A DNA stretch of 6,159 nucleotides from Planctomycetota bacterium (GTDB taxonomy: Bacteria > Planctomycetota > Planctomycetia > Pirellulales > S012-138): the NCBI GenBank assembly GCA_026982835.1, contig JALSGI010000072.1, positions 1 to 6,159 of the forward strand, given 5' to 3'. A program made the position numbers and the translations under genes. The notes beneath the pieces are model-generated. The model had not been told where the DNA came from. It was given only the letters and a program-made list of their open reading frames with translations, and did not search any database. Below are positions 1-6,034 of this stretch, piece after piece (positions within the stretch are counted from its first letter, which is position 1; every line of letters begins with the position of its first letter).

Positions 1-1542
1 CTTGCCGGCTGCTTGTTTCAACTGTTTTTGGGCCAGGGCCCAGTTGCGCCGCTGGCGGGAGCTGGGGATGTTCATCGCCTTGCGGTACTTGGTCACGGTG
101 CGGCGAGCCACCTTGATGCCGTGCCGAGCCAGCTCTTTGGCCAGCTCGTCGTCGCTCAAGGGGTTGGACTTGTCTTCGTTGTCGATGATCTCCTGCAGCT
201 TGATCCGCACCACGTCCCAGGCCACCTCCTCGCCCGCGTCGGTGGACGTGCCCCCGACGAAGAACCGCTTGAGCGGGAAGATGCCCCGGGGGGTCTGAAT
301 CCACTTGTCGTCCACCGCCCGCGACACGGTGGTCACGTGCACGCCCACCCGGTCGGCGATCTGCTGCATTTTGAGCGGGTGGATGTGCTCGGGGCCTTTT
401 TCCAGGAAGTCTTTTTGGTGATCGACGATGGCCTGGGCCACCTTCAGCAGCGTGCTGCGGCGTTGCTCGATGGAGTCGATGAGCCACTGGGCGGCGTTGA
501 TCTTGCGGCGGATGTAGTCGCGCACTTTCTCGTCGGCCGTGCCGTTTTCCAGCATGCGGCGGTAGTCCTGGCGGATGTAGAGCCGCGGGAGGCGTTCATC
601 TTCCAGCCGCACCCGCCAGCGGCCCTGCTCGTCCTTTTCCACATAGACGTCGGGGGTGACCGGAGCCGTGGGCGTGTATTCGAACTCGGCCCCGGGACGG
701 GGGTTGAGCTTGCGCAACTGTTCCAGCGCCCCTTGCAGCTGTTCCAGTGTGTAGTCGGTCTTGCGCTGGATGGCCGGCAGGCGGTTGTGCAGCAGGTCGT
801 CCAGGTGCTCGGCCACCAGCGTGCGCAGCTCCTGGTAGTAGGGCATCTCTGGCGAGAGTTGCAGCAGCAGGCATTCGCGCAGGTCCCGGGCGGCCACCCC
901 GGGGGGATCGAGCCGCTGCACGACCCTCAGCGCCTGCTCGGCCAGCCGGCGGCCCTCTTCGCCCCACTCGGCCGGCACCAGGTCTTCTAGCGGGACGGGC
1001 AGACGGCCGCTGGGATCCAGCGAACCGATGATCCGCTCGGCCAGTTCCCGCACCCGCGGCTCCAGGTCGAAGTAGCCCAGCTGCTCCAGCAGATAGTCCT
1101 GCAGCGAGCGCGGGCGGCCCACGGCATTGGCCATCAGGTCGTGATCGCGTTGGGCCAGCTCCTCGCGGCGGTTGCTGGAGACGCGCGGGCGGTCGTCAAA
1201 ATCGTCGTTGAACTCCGCAATCCGCTCGGCCACCGACTCCAGTCGCTGGAAGTCCTCGGCGTTGTCCGAATCGTCGCGGATGACAAGCTCCCGCTCTTCC
1301 TCGGTGGGCACGTCCGGCGGCGGGGATTCTTCTTCGGCCGCCGGTTCGGGGAGCACATCCTCCGGCGGAGTTTCGTCCACCTCCAGCACGGCGTTCTCTT
1401 CCAGCTCCCGTTCGATCCGCTCTTGCAGGGCGGTGATGGGCAGCTGGAGGATTTCCATGGACTGGATCATCCGCGGGGCCAGCACCATCTTCTGCTGCTG
1501 GAGCTGCCGTTGCTGCTGATGCTGACCCAGGGAAAGCCGCAT
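1..1542 (-). CDS. rpoN: RNA polymerase sigma-54 factor (RpoN), 3' end off-window
   Basis: Sigma-54 directs RNA polymerase to -24/-12 promoters and needs an AAA+ enhancer-binding activator to open them; it acts in the cytoplasm. The frame is open from the ATG at 1542 to the left edge, giving 514 codons without a stop. Region I (about residues 1-54) is glutamine- and leucine-rich and contains the typical LAPRMIQSMEILQLP stretch. An acidic, proline-rich region II follows (about 55-115). The core-binding region begins near RPRSLQDYLLEQL (about 143-155). The promoter-binding helix-turn-helix lies around residues 395-414 (HVTTVSRAV), followed by FPLKRFF. The RpoN box is ARRTVTKYRK at 479-488, against the usual ARRTVAKYRE. 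At least 26 residues follow the box, a longer and more basic tail than in E. coli. It lies 87 bases downstream of recR and may share its transcript. The family assignment is secure; the true C-terminus is not visible. Confidence 0.97.
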   Translation of the reverse strand, partial: MRLSLGQHQQQRQLQQQKMVLAPRMIQSMEILQLPITALQERIERELEENAVLEVDETPPEDVLPEPAAEEESPPPDVPTEEERELVIRDDSDNAEDFQRLESVAERIAEFNDDFDDRPRVSSNRREELAQRDHDLMANAVGRPRSLQDYLLEQLGYFDLEPRVRELAERIIGSLDPSGRLPVPLEDLVPAEWGEEGRRLAEQALRVVQRLDPPGVAARDLRECLLLQLSPEMPYYQELRTLVAEHLDDLLHNRLPAIQRKTDYTLEQLQGALEQLRKLNPRPGAEFEYTPTAPVTPDVYVEKDEQGRWRVRLEDERLPRLYIRQDYRRMLENGTADEKVRDYIRRKINAAQWLIDSIEQRRSTLLKVAQAIVDHQKDFLEKGPEHIHPLKMQQIADRVGVHVTTVSRAVDDKWIQTPRGIFPLKRFFVGGTSTDAGEEVAWDVVRIKLQEIIDNEDKSNPLSDDELAKELARHGIKVARRTVTKYRKAMNIPSSRQRRNWALAQKQLKQAAGK

Positions 1543-1549
1543 GGTTTTA

Positions 1550-1555
1550 CTTCCT
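1550..1555 (-). promoter_or_regulatory. Ribosome binding site of rpoN
   Basis: On the minus strand AGGAAG lies 7 bases before the ATG at 1542. This supports that start codon and independent translation initiation after recR. Confidence 0.7.
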
Positions 1556-1606
1556 GCCGAACGTGAGAAGGCTTGCTTTGTCAGTGTTGGAGAACCGGGC
1601 GGTGCG

Positions 1607-1624
1607 CCGGCTCGGGGAAGCCGG
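1607..1624. repeat. Small hairpin in the recR-rpoN spacer
   Basis: CCGGCT at 1607-1612 pairs perfectly with AGCCGG at 1619-1624 around a 6-base loop. It begins just after the recR stop in the direction of transcription. No T-run follows on the minus strand, so it is not a convincing intrinsic terminator. It could be a transcript-stabilising or attenuating stem, or chance in GC-rich DNA. Confidence 0.35.
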
Positions 1625-1629
1625 GCGGG

Positions 1630-2256
1630 CTAGGTCTCCTTGGCCGGGGCGACTCCCGGCTGGAACTCCTGCCGCAGCCGGATGGCCTCGCTGAGCACGT
1701 CGCGGTTGGCAAACTCCAGCACGCTGCCGCTGGTGATCCCGCGAGCCAGCCGCGTCACCCGCACCGTGTAGTCCTGCAACAGGTTGCTGATGTACAGGGC
1801 CGTGCCGTCTCCTTCCGTGGTGGGATTGGTGGCCAGCAACACTTCGCGAAAGCCGCCTTCGGCCACGCGGCGTTGCAGGTCCTTGAGGGTCAGGTCCTCC
1901 GGTTGCACTCCTTCCAGCGGGGCGATGCGGCCCAACAGCACGTGGTACAATCCGCGATAGCAGCCTGTTTTTTCCAGGGCCATCAGGTCCCGCGGCTGTT
2001 CCACCACGCACAGCACGCTCTGGTCGCGTGTTGGGTCGCGGCAAATCTCGCACAGGTCTTCTTCCGCCAAATTATAACACACGCGGCAGTGCCGCACGTT
2101 GGTCTTTACCTGGCGAATGGCCTCGGCCAGCCGGAGAGCTTCTTCGGCCGGGACGCGCAGCAGGTGGTACGCGATCCGCTCGGCCGATTTTTTGCCCACG
2201 CCCGGCAGCCGGGCCAGCTCTTCGATCAGTTGGGCGACGGCTCCGGTGGTGCTCAT
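1630..2256 (-). CDS. recR: Recombination mediator protein RecR
   Basis: RecR works with RecF and RecO to load RecA on gapped single-stranded DNA during recombinational repair in the cytoplasm. From the ATG at 2256 the product is 208 residues, close to the usual 200. In order it shows a helix-hairpin-helix around LPGVGKKSAERIAYHLL (17-33); a four-cysteine zinc finger at C57, C60, C69 and C72; a Toprim domain starting at VLCVVEQPRDL (81-91, with conserved E86) and continuing through ATNPTTEGDGTA (142-153); and the C-terminal ARGITSGSVLEFAN segment (171-184). An upstream in-frame ATG at 2310 would add 18 residues with no family similarity and would run through a hairpin, so the 2256 start is preferred even though no strong Shine-Dalgarno precedes it. 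ybaB lies 171 bases upstream and rpoN 87 bases downstream. The ybaB-recR pairing is typical; rpoN as follower is less so. Confidence 0.96.
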   Translation of the reverse strand: MSTTGAVAQLIEELARLPGVGKKSAERIAYHLLRVPAEEALRLAEAIRQVKTNVRHCRVCYNLAEEDLCEICRDPTRDQSVLCVVEQPRDLMALEKTGCYRGLYHVLLGRIAPLEGVQPEDLTLKDLQRRVAEGGFREVLLATNPTTEGDGTALYISNLLQDYTVRVTRLARGITSGSVLEFANRDVLSEAIRLRQEFQPGVAPAKET

Positions 2257-2287
2257 GGTCCATGCAAGTAAAGGGAACCCAACACGT

Positions 2288-2310
2288 GTGCCATCCCCAT
2301 CCGATGGCAC
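2288..2310. repeat. Perfect 8-bp hairpin upstream of recR
   Basis: GTGCCATC at 2288-2295 pairs with GATGGCAC at 2303-2310 around a 7-base loop, 32 bases before the recR ATG. The 5' arm and loop contain CCATCC twice in tandem (2291-2302). No T-run follows on either strand, so it is not a standard terminator. It could be a recR leader structure, an mRNA-processing or stabilising stem, or a dispersed palindrome. Confidence 0.55.
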
Positions 2311-2363
2311 GGCCTATCCTACTTCCTGCGGCCCCAAAAAGCGATCCCTGGCGTTTTGGGCGT

Positions 2364-2403
2364 CGCAAGCCGCGTGGGTGCGCTTGCGGAGCACGGCTCG
2401 CCG
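2364..2403. repeat. Hairpin and 10-mer resembling a decayed copy of the right-hand repeat
   Basis: CGCAAGC at 2364-2370 pairs with GCTTGCG at 2382-2388 around an 11-base loop. A few bases on, CGGCTCGCCG occupies 2394-2403. The identical 10-mer forms one arm of the composite repeat at 5926-5935. The preceding CGTGGG at 2373-2378 also matches the stem that precedes the 10-mer there (5910-5915). The shared order of stem sequence then 10-mer suggests a degraded member of the same family. The hairpin and the 10-mer are seen directly; the relationship is inferred. Confidence 0.4.
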
Positions 2404-2427
2404 GGGGAGTGGTGACGTCTCGGCGGC

Positions 2428-2805
2428 TCAGGCACTCTCTTCTGGATCGTCTTGGATTGCCTCCGGTGCGGTTTGCGACAACATCTCCTGCAGCCCGGGG
2501 AGCATGGTGCCCATTTGCTCCTGGGTGGCCTGGGCCATGTATTCCCGGGCTTTGTTCAAGGCTTCGTTGGCGGCGGCCACCAGCAGGTCTTCCAGCAGCT
2601 CGCGGTTTTCTTCGCCAAGCAGCGAAGGATCCACGCGGCAGCGGACCAGTTGGCCTGTGCCGTCGCACTCCACGCGAACGATCCCGCCGCCTGCGGTCCC
2701 TTCCACGCGGTGTTGTTGGAGCTGCTGGGTCAACTGCTCCATCCGCTGGCTCAGCTGCGAAGCGTTGCGCAGCAGGCTCATCAGGTTGCCAAGTCCTCGG
2801 AACAA
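2428..2805 (-). CDS. ybaB: YbaB/EbfC family nucleoid-associated protein
   Basis: YbaB/EbfC proteins are small dimeric DNA-binding proteins that coat the nucleoid and are commonly encoded beside recR. From a TTG at 2805 the product is 125 residues and starts MFRGLGNLMSLL, which matches the family's usual start. An N-terminal coiled coil (about 9-32) is followed by the glycine-rich turn VEGTAGGGIVRVE (34-46), the conserved DPSLL (59-63) and the helix LEDLLVAAANEALNKA (71-86). The methionine- and glutamine-rich C-terminus is somewhat longer than usual and ends in an acidic tail. A GTG at 2820 in the same frame would add five residues, but its own second to fifth codons contain the Shine-Dalgarno sequence that serves the TTG. 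ggt ends 49 bases upstream and recR starts 171 bases downstream. dnaX, the usual upstream partner, is not in this window. Confidence 0.93.
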   Translation of the reverse strand: MFRGLGNLMSLLRNASQLSQRMEQLTQQLQQHRVEGTAGGGIVRVECDGTGQLVRCRVDPSLLGEENRELLEDLLVAAANEALNKAREYMAQATQEQMGTMLPGLQEMLSQTAPEAIQDDPEESA

Positions 2806-2812
2806 GGTCGAT

Positions 2813-2818
2813 TCCTCC
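2813..2818 (-). promoter_or_regulatory. Strong ribosome binding site that decides the ybaB start
   Basis: GGAGGA on the minus strand lies 7 bases before the TTG at 2805. It overlaps the alternative GTG at 2820 and therefore cannot serve it. Together with the family-typical N-terminus this favours TTG initiation. Confidence 0.75.
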
Positions 2819-2854
2819 ACGCGAAGCGGAACGGGAGATGCCCAGGCAGCTCTT

Positions 2855-4624
2855 TCATTTTACGTTCTTCCCTTGCTGCGGCGGAGAGGAATTCCCCGGC
2901 CGCTGGGGGCGAAGCACCGCCGCGGCTCCCTGACGGCGGGTGTCGGCCACGGCCACAAGCAGCCCCGTGGCCGGATCGACCGCCACGCAGTGGGCATCCC
3001 CCTGCGTGCCCGGGTAAAACACCACCTGGTGCCCCCGACGGCGCAGGCCCTGAAGAACCTTCTCCCAGCGGGGATCATTGCACTGTTCGGCCATCACCCG
3101 ATCGGGCAACCATTGGTGATGGATGCGGGGGGCGGCCACGGCCTCCGGGAGCGGCTCTCCCAACCCCAGCGTGCGCACCAGCAGGCAGACCACCGTGTTG
3201 ATGATCGTCCGTCCGCCGGGACTGCCCAGCACCAGCACCACGCGGCCCCCGCGGGTGACGATGGTGGGCGACTGGGAACTGAGCATCCGCTTCCCCGGAG
3301 CCGGCAGGTTGGCCGCCGTGCCGATGTTGCCGCGAGTATCCGTGTGCCCGGCTTTGCGGTTGAAGTCGCCCATTTCGTTGTTGAGCAAAAATCCCGCCCC
3401 ACGCACCACCACCCGCGACCCGTAGCTCATCTCCAGCGTGTAGGTGTTGGCCACGGCCATCCCTTGGCCATCGACCACCGAGAAGTGCGTGGTTTGTGTG
3501 CCTTCGGCGGTGATAGGTAGATCGGGGGCCAGCTCCCGGCTGGGGGTGGCTTGTTGCAGATCGATTCCCCGGGCCAGGCGGGCCGCGTAGGTTTTGGTGG
3601 TGAGGAAGCGGGGGATGGTGACAAAATCCGGATCGCCCAGATGGCGCGCCCGATCCAGGAAGCTGCGCCGCATGGCTTCGGCCACCGCGTGCCAGGTGCG
3701 GGGCGAGTCGGCGCCCCATTTGCGCAAAGGGAAGTGTTCCAGTTGATTCAGTGCCAACGCGGTGCATACTCCTCCGGAGCTAGGCGGCGGAGCGCCATAG
3801 ACGGTGTAGCCGCGATAGACGGCCTGCACGGCCACGCGGAGTTTGGCCTGGTAGCGGGCCAGGTCCTGAGCCGTGATCAGCCCGCCGCTTGCCTGCATTT
3901 GGGCGACGATCTGCTGGGCGATCTTTCCTTGGTAAAAGGGCCGAGGGCCTTCGCGGGCCAGGAGCCGCAGCGTGGCGGCCAACTGCGGCTGCCGCAGCCG
4001 GTCCCCCTTGCGCCAGGGGCGCCCCTGCGGATGGCCGAACGTCTGTCGCAGTCCGTCAAAGGGCTTGCTGTCCGGGTCTTGCAGCACGCGGTTGAGGCTT
4101 CGGGCCAGCGGCTCGGTGACCTCGAAGCCCTGCTCGGCCAACTGGATTGCGTCCCGCAAAAGCCGACGCCACGGCAAGCGGCCGAAACGGCAATGGGCCA
4201 GGTGCAACCCGGCCACGGTGCCGGGAGTGCCCACGTAGCGAGCCCCCAGGCTTTTCTCGCCCAGGGGGTACATGTTCACCTTGGCCGCGGCGGGTGCGGT
4301 TTCGCGGTAATCGACGCACCAGACGGGTTGCCCGGGGCCGGGCAGCACCAGCATGAACCCCCCGCCGCCGATGTTGCCCGCCTCCGGCCAGGTCACGGCC
4401 AGCGTGAAGGCCATGGCCACGGCCGCATCCACGGCGTTGCCCCCTTCGCGCAGCACCTCGATCCCGGTGCGGGTGGCGTAGGGGCACACGCTGGCCACCG
4501 CGCCGCCGGAGCCTTGGGCCACCCGGGGCCGGGCCACCTGCTGGGCAAACGACTCGGCAGCGCCCAGGACCAGCAAAACCAAAACACCACCCAGGCACCC
4601 CCTTGGCAAACGTCGGCAGCTCAT
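2855..4624 (-). CDS. ggt: Gamma-glutamyltransferase (glutathione hydrolase), exported
   Basis: An N-terminal-nucleophile hydrolase that cleaves or transfers the gamma-glutamyl group of glutathione and related peptides, normally in the periplasm. It has 589 residues, the usual proenzyme length. Residues 1-27 look like a signal peptide (basic start, leucine/valine-rich core, cleavage near SFA). DYRE at 105-108 holds the substrate-binding arginine (R107). The self-cleavage site should be Q377|T378: T378 in TTHFSVVD is the nucleophile, and T396 matches E. coli T409. E417 and D420 in NNEMGDF, S449-S450, and G470-G471 in GSPGGRT match further substrate-pocket positions. HHQWLPD (502-508) is also family-typical. 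A full-length lid-loop segment is present (about 422-444). The ATG at 4624 overlaps the transporter's stop (ATGA), and GGAG at 4634-4637 is a possible ribosome binding site. The enzyme family is clear; the natural substrate is not. Confidence 0.96.
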   Translation of the reverse strand: MSCRRLPRGCLGGVLVLLVLGAAESFAQQVARPRVAQGSGGAVASVCPYATRTGIEVLREGGNAVDAAVAMAFTLAVTWPEAGNIGGGGFMLVLPGPGQPVWCVDYRETAPAAAKVNMYPLGEKSLGARYVGTPGTVAGLHLAHCRFGRLPWRRLLRDAIQLAEQGFEVTEPLARSLNRVLQDPDSKPFDGLRQTFGHPQGRPWRKGDRLRQPQLAATLRLLAREGPRPFYQGKIAQQIVAQMQASGGLITAQDLARYQAKLRVAVQAVYRGYTVYGAPPPSSGGVCTALALNQLEHFPLRKWGADSPRTWHAVAEAMRRSFLDRARHLGDPDFVTIPRFLTTKTYAARLARGIDLQQATPSRELAPDLPITAEGTQTTHFSVVDGQGMAVANTYTLEMSYGSRVVVRGAGFLLNNEMGDFNRKAGHTDTRGNIGTAANLPAPGKRMLSSQSPTIVTRGGRVVLVLGSPGGRTIINTVVCLLVRTLGLGEPLPEAVAAPRIHHQWLPDRVMAEQCNDPRWEKVLQGLRRRGHQVVFYPGTQGDAHCVAVDPATGLLVAVADTRRQGAAAVLRPQRPGNSSPPQQGKNVK

Positions 4625-5616
4625 GGTTCCTCACTCCGGGAAGAGTCCACCGCGGGAAGCGCTTCGGCACCCGGGGCCGGGGAGGGGACCGGCGGCGGCT
4701 CCCGGCCGCTTCGCCGCAGCAAGGGCACTCCGTAGCGAACCAGCAGCCCCAGCAGGATCAACCCCCCGCCGGCCAGGCTCCACCAGCGCGTCTCGGGATT
4801 GTTGAGTACAAAGTGAACCCAAAGCGGCACCAGCACCGGCTCCAGCAACCCCAACAGCGTGGCTTCCTGGCTGGGCACCCTGCGCAGGCCCCGCACGAAC
4901 AGCAGGTAAGGAATCCCCATCTGCAACGCCCCGAAGGCCACCAGGTAGAGGAGCTGCTTGGGGTCGGGCCAGATGCCCACCCACAGCACAAAGGGGAGCA
5001 GCACGGTGGCGGAGACCAGGTGGTTCAGAGCCACCAGGTAGATGGTGTTTTCGCTTCGCAGGTGGTGCAAGGCCATCACCGCCCCGGCGTAGAACACCCC
5101 GGAGGCCAGTCCCAGGGCCACGCCGGCCGGGCCGGGACCCTGCCATGCCCCGGGAGCTTGCAGCTCGTAGAACAAAATCAGCCCGATCCCGCCGGTGCAA
5201 AGCACCAGCGGCAGCAGGTCACGTCGGGCCACGCGGGTGCCGAAGATCCACCAGGAGAGCACGCAGACCCACATCGGCGCGGTGCTTTGCAGCCAGATGG
5301 CGTTAGCCGCCGTGGTCCAGGTCATGGAGGTCAAGTAGCAGATGTTCATGCCCACAAAGCACAGGCTCATGGGCACCAGACCCACGCGCCAGCGCAGCTG
5401 CCGCACAAAGGGGAGCAGCACCACGGCGGCAAACAACGCCCGCCAGAAAGCCAGCAGCCCCCCGCGTACCTGTTCGGGCCAGGAGGCAAACAGGTCGTTT
5501 TTCACGAACAACCCGCTGATGCTCCACAGCACCGCCGCCGCCACGATCATCAACCGCGGCAGCACCGCCTGGCGGAACACGCTGGGGGAGATCGGCATCG
5601 CTTGGCCTGTGCTCAT
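4621..5616 (-). CDS. EamA/DMT-superfamily membrane transporter
   Basis: Drug/metabolite transporter superfamily proteins have two fused five-helix EamA repeats in the inner membrane and often export amino acids or related metabolites. This protein has 331 residues and about ten hydrophobic segments, the first near 21-39. Repeat one ends in the typical ANAIWLQSTAPMWVCVLSWW segment (104-123) followed by a glycine-rich helix. Repeat two has SQEATLLGLLEPVLVPLW (249-266) followed by LAGGGLILLGLL (281-292). The C-terminal 35 residues are rich in proline and acidic residues and probably cytoplasmic. The ATG at 5616 is used here; an in-frame ATG at 5598 is also possible, and neither has a strong Shine-Dalgarno. 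The stop overlaps the ggt start by four bases, which implies translational coupling. An export or uptake role linked to gamma-glutamyl compounds is inferred from that pairing only. Confidence 0.9.
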   Translation of the reverse strand: MSTGQAMPISPSVFRQAVLPRLMIVAAAVLWSISGLFVKNDLFASWPEQVRGGLLAFWRALFAAVVLLPFVRQLRWRVGLVPMSLCFVGMNICYLTSMTWTTAANAIWLQSTAPMWVCVLSWWIFGTRVARRDLLPLVLCTGGIGLILFYELQAPGAWQGPGPAGVALGLASGVFYAGAVMALHHLRSENTIYLVALNHLVSATVLLPFVLWVGIWPDPKQLLYLVAFGALQMGIPYLLFVRGLRRVPSQEATLLGLLEPVLVPLWVHFVLNNPETRWWSLAGGGLILLGLLVRYGVPLLRRSGREPPPVPSPAPGAEALPAVDSSRSEEP

Positions 5617-5660
5617 GCCCCTATGATGCCTGCTGGTGCGGCGCTGGCAAGGGCGAGGTG

Positions 5661-5928
5661 CGCGGCTTCAGCCGCGGGAGGCGTGAGGGCTTGGGGGCTT
5701 GGCGAGCCGCCAGCTTCAGCTGGCGGAGAAGAGCCCCCCGCGTCAGCGGGGGGAGAGACGGTAGTATCGGCTTGCGGCGTGCACCATTGCGCCTTACGGC
5801 GGAGCTTCCGCTCCGGGGGTAAGAAAAAGCGCGGAACAAACGCAACGGCGAGCCGGGAGCACGAGCTCCCGGAGACGACAAGAAAGCGGCGCATGATTGC
5901 CGTGCTCTCCGTGGGCGTAAGCCCACGG
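5661..5928. repeat. Array of six tetraloop palindromes (GC-N4-GC type)
   Basis: The spacer upstream of the transporter holds six perfect hairpins: 5661-5676 (6 bp, loop TTCA), 5707-5726 (8 bp, TTCA), 5734-5753 (8 bp, GTCA), 5800-5815 (6 bp, TTCC), 5853-5872 (8 bp, ACGA) and 5909-5928 (8 bp, GTAA). Stem sequences differ, but every hairpin has a four-base loop flanked by GC on both sides. A weaker seventh with a 4-bp stem (CGCC, loop TTAC, GGCG) lies at 5790-5801 and overlaps the fourth. As RNA, GUAA (plus strand, last hairpin) and GGAA (minus strand, fourth hairpin) would be GNRA loops. There are no T-runs, so these are not ordinary terminators. I infer a dispersed palindromic repeat family; on the minus strand the hairpins could also lie in the leader of the transporter-ggt transcript. 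Confidence 0.8.
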
Positions 5929-5935
5929 CTCGCCG
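5846..5935. repeat. Composite inverted-repeat element enclosing two hairpins
   Basis: CGGCGAGCCG at 5846-5855 and its exact reverse complement CGGCTCGCCG at 5926-5935 bound a 90-base unit. Inside are the hairpins at 5853-5872 and 5909-5928, each sharing three bases with the outer arm, so either the outer stem or the inner hairpins can form fully. GGCGAGCCG also precedes the hairpin at 5707-5726 (at 5701-5709), and CGGCTCGCC recurs at 5983-5991. The layout resembles paired REP-type palindromes or a miniature mobile element. No target-site duplication was recognised. Confidence 0.6.
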
Positions 5936-6034
5936 CTGCAAGAACCAGCGCCAGCGGCAAAACAACCGCGAGCTGACGTACGCGGCTCGCCATGGACTCT
6001 TCGTGCTCACGATTGCGGCTAGCTTGTGTGGAGT

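Noticed and set aside
2257..2310. An 18-residue N-terminal extension of recR from the ATG at 2310.
   Set aside because: It would translate the hairpin at 2288-2310 and has no resemblance to RecR; the family's start fits the ATG at 2256.
2305..2325. TGGCACG resembling the -24 half of a sigma-54 promoter.
   Set aside because: The required GC of the -12 element is absent at the correct spacing, and the TGGCAC is explained by the hairpin arm.
2333..2360. CCCAAAA and TTTTGGG arms as a possible terminator after ybaB.
   Set aside because: The stem is interrupted by mismatches, the loop is large and no T-run follows on the minus strand.
2099..3520. A 473-codon plus-strand open frame, together with others at 13-990 and 3551-4735.
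   Set aside because: They lie opposite rpoN, recR, ybaB and ggt, whose minus-strand products carry complete family motifs. The plus-strand translations are low-complexity His/Gln/Arg/Pro sequence typical of antisense GC-rich DNA.
5661..5928. The palindromes read as a CRISPR array or as a run of terminators.
   Set aside because: The units differ in sequence and spacing, so there is no repeat-spacer pattern, and none is followed by a T-run.
6001..6012. Short palindrome TCGTG-CT-CACGA as a possible operator.
   Set aside because: It is only five bases per arm with a two-base centre and no second copy; chance is a sufficient explanation.
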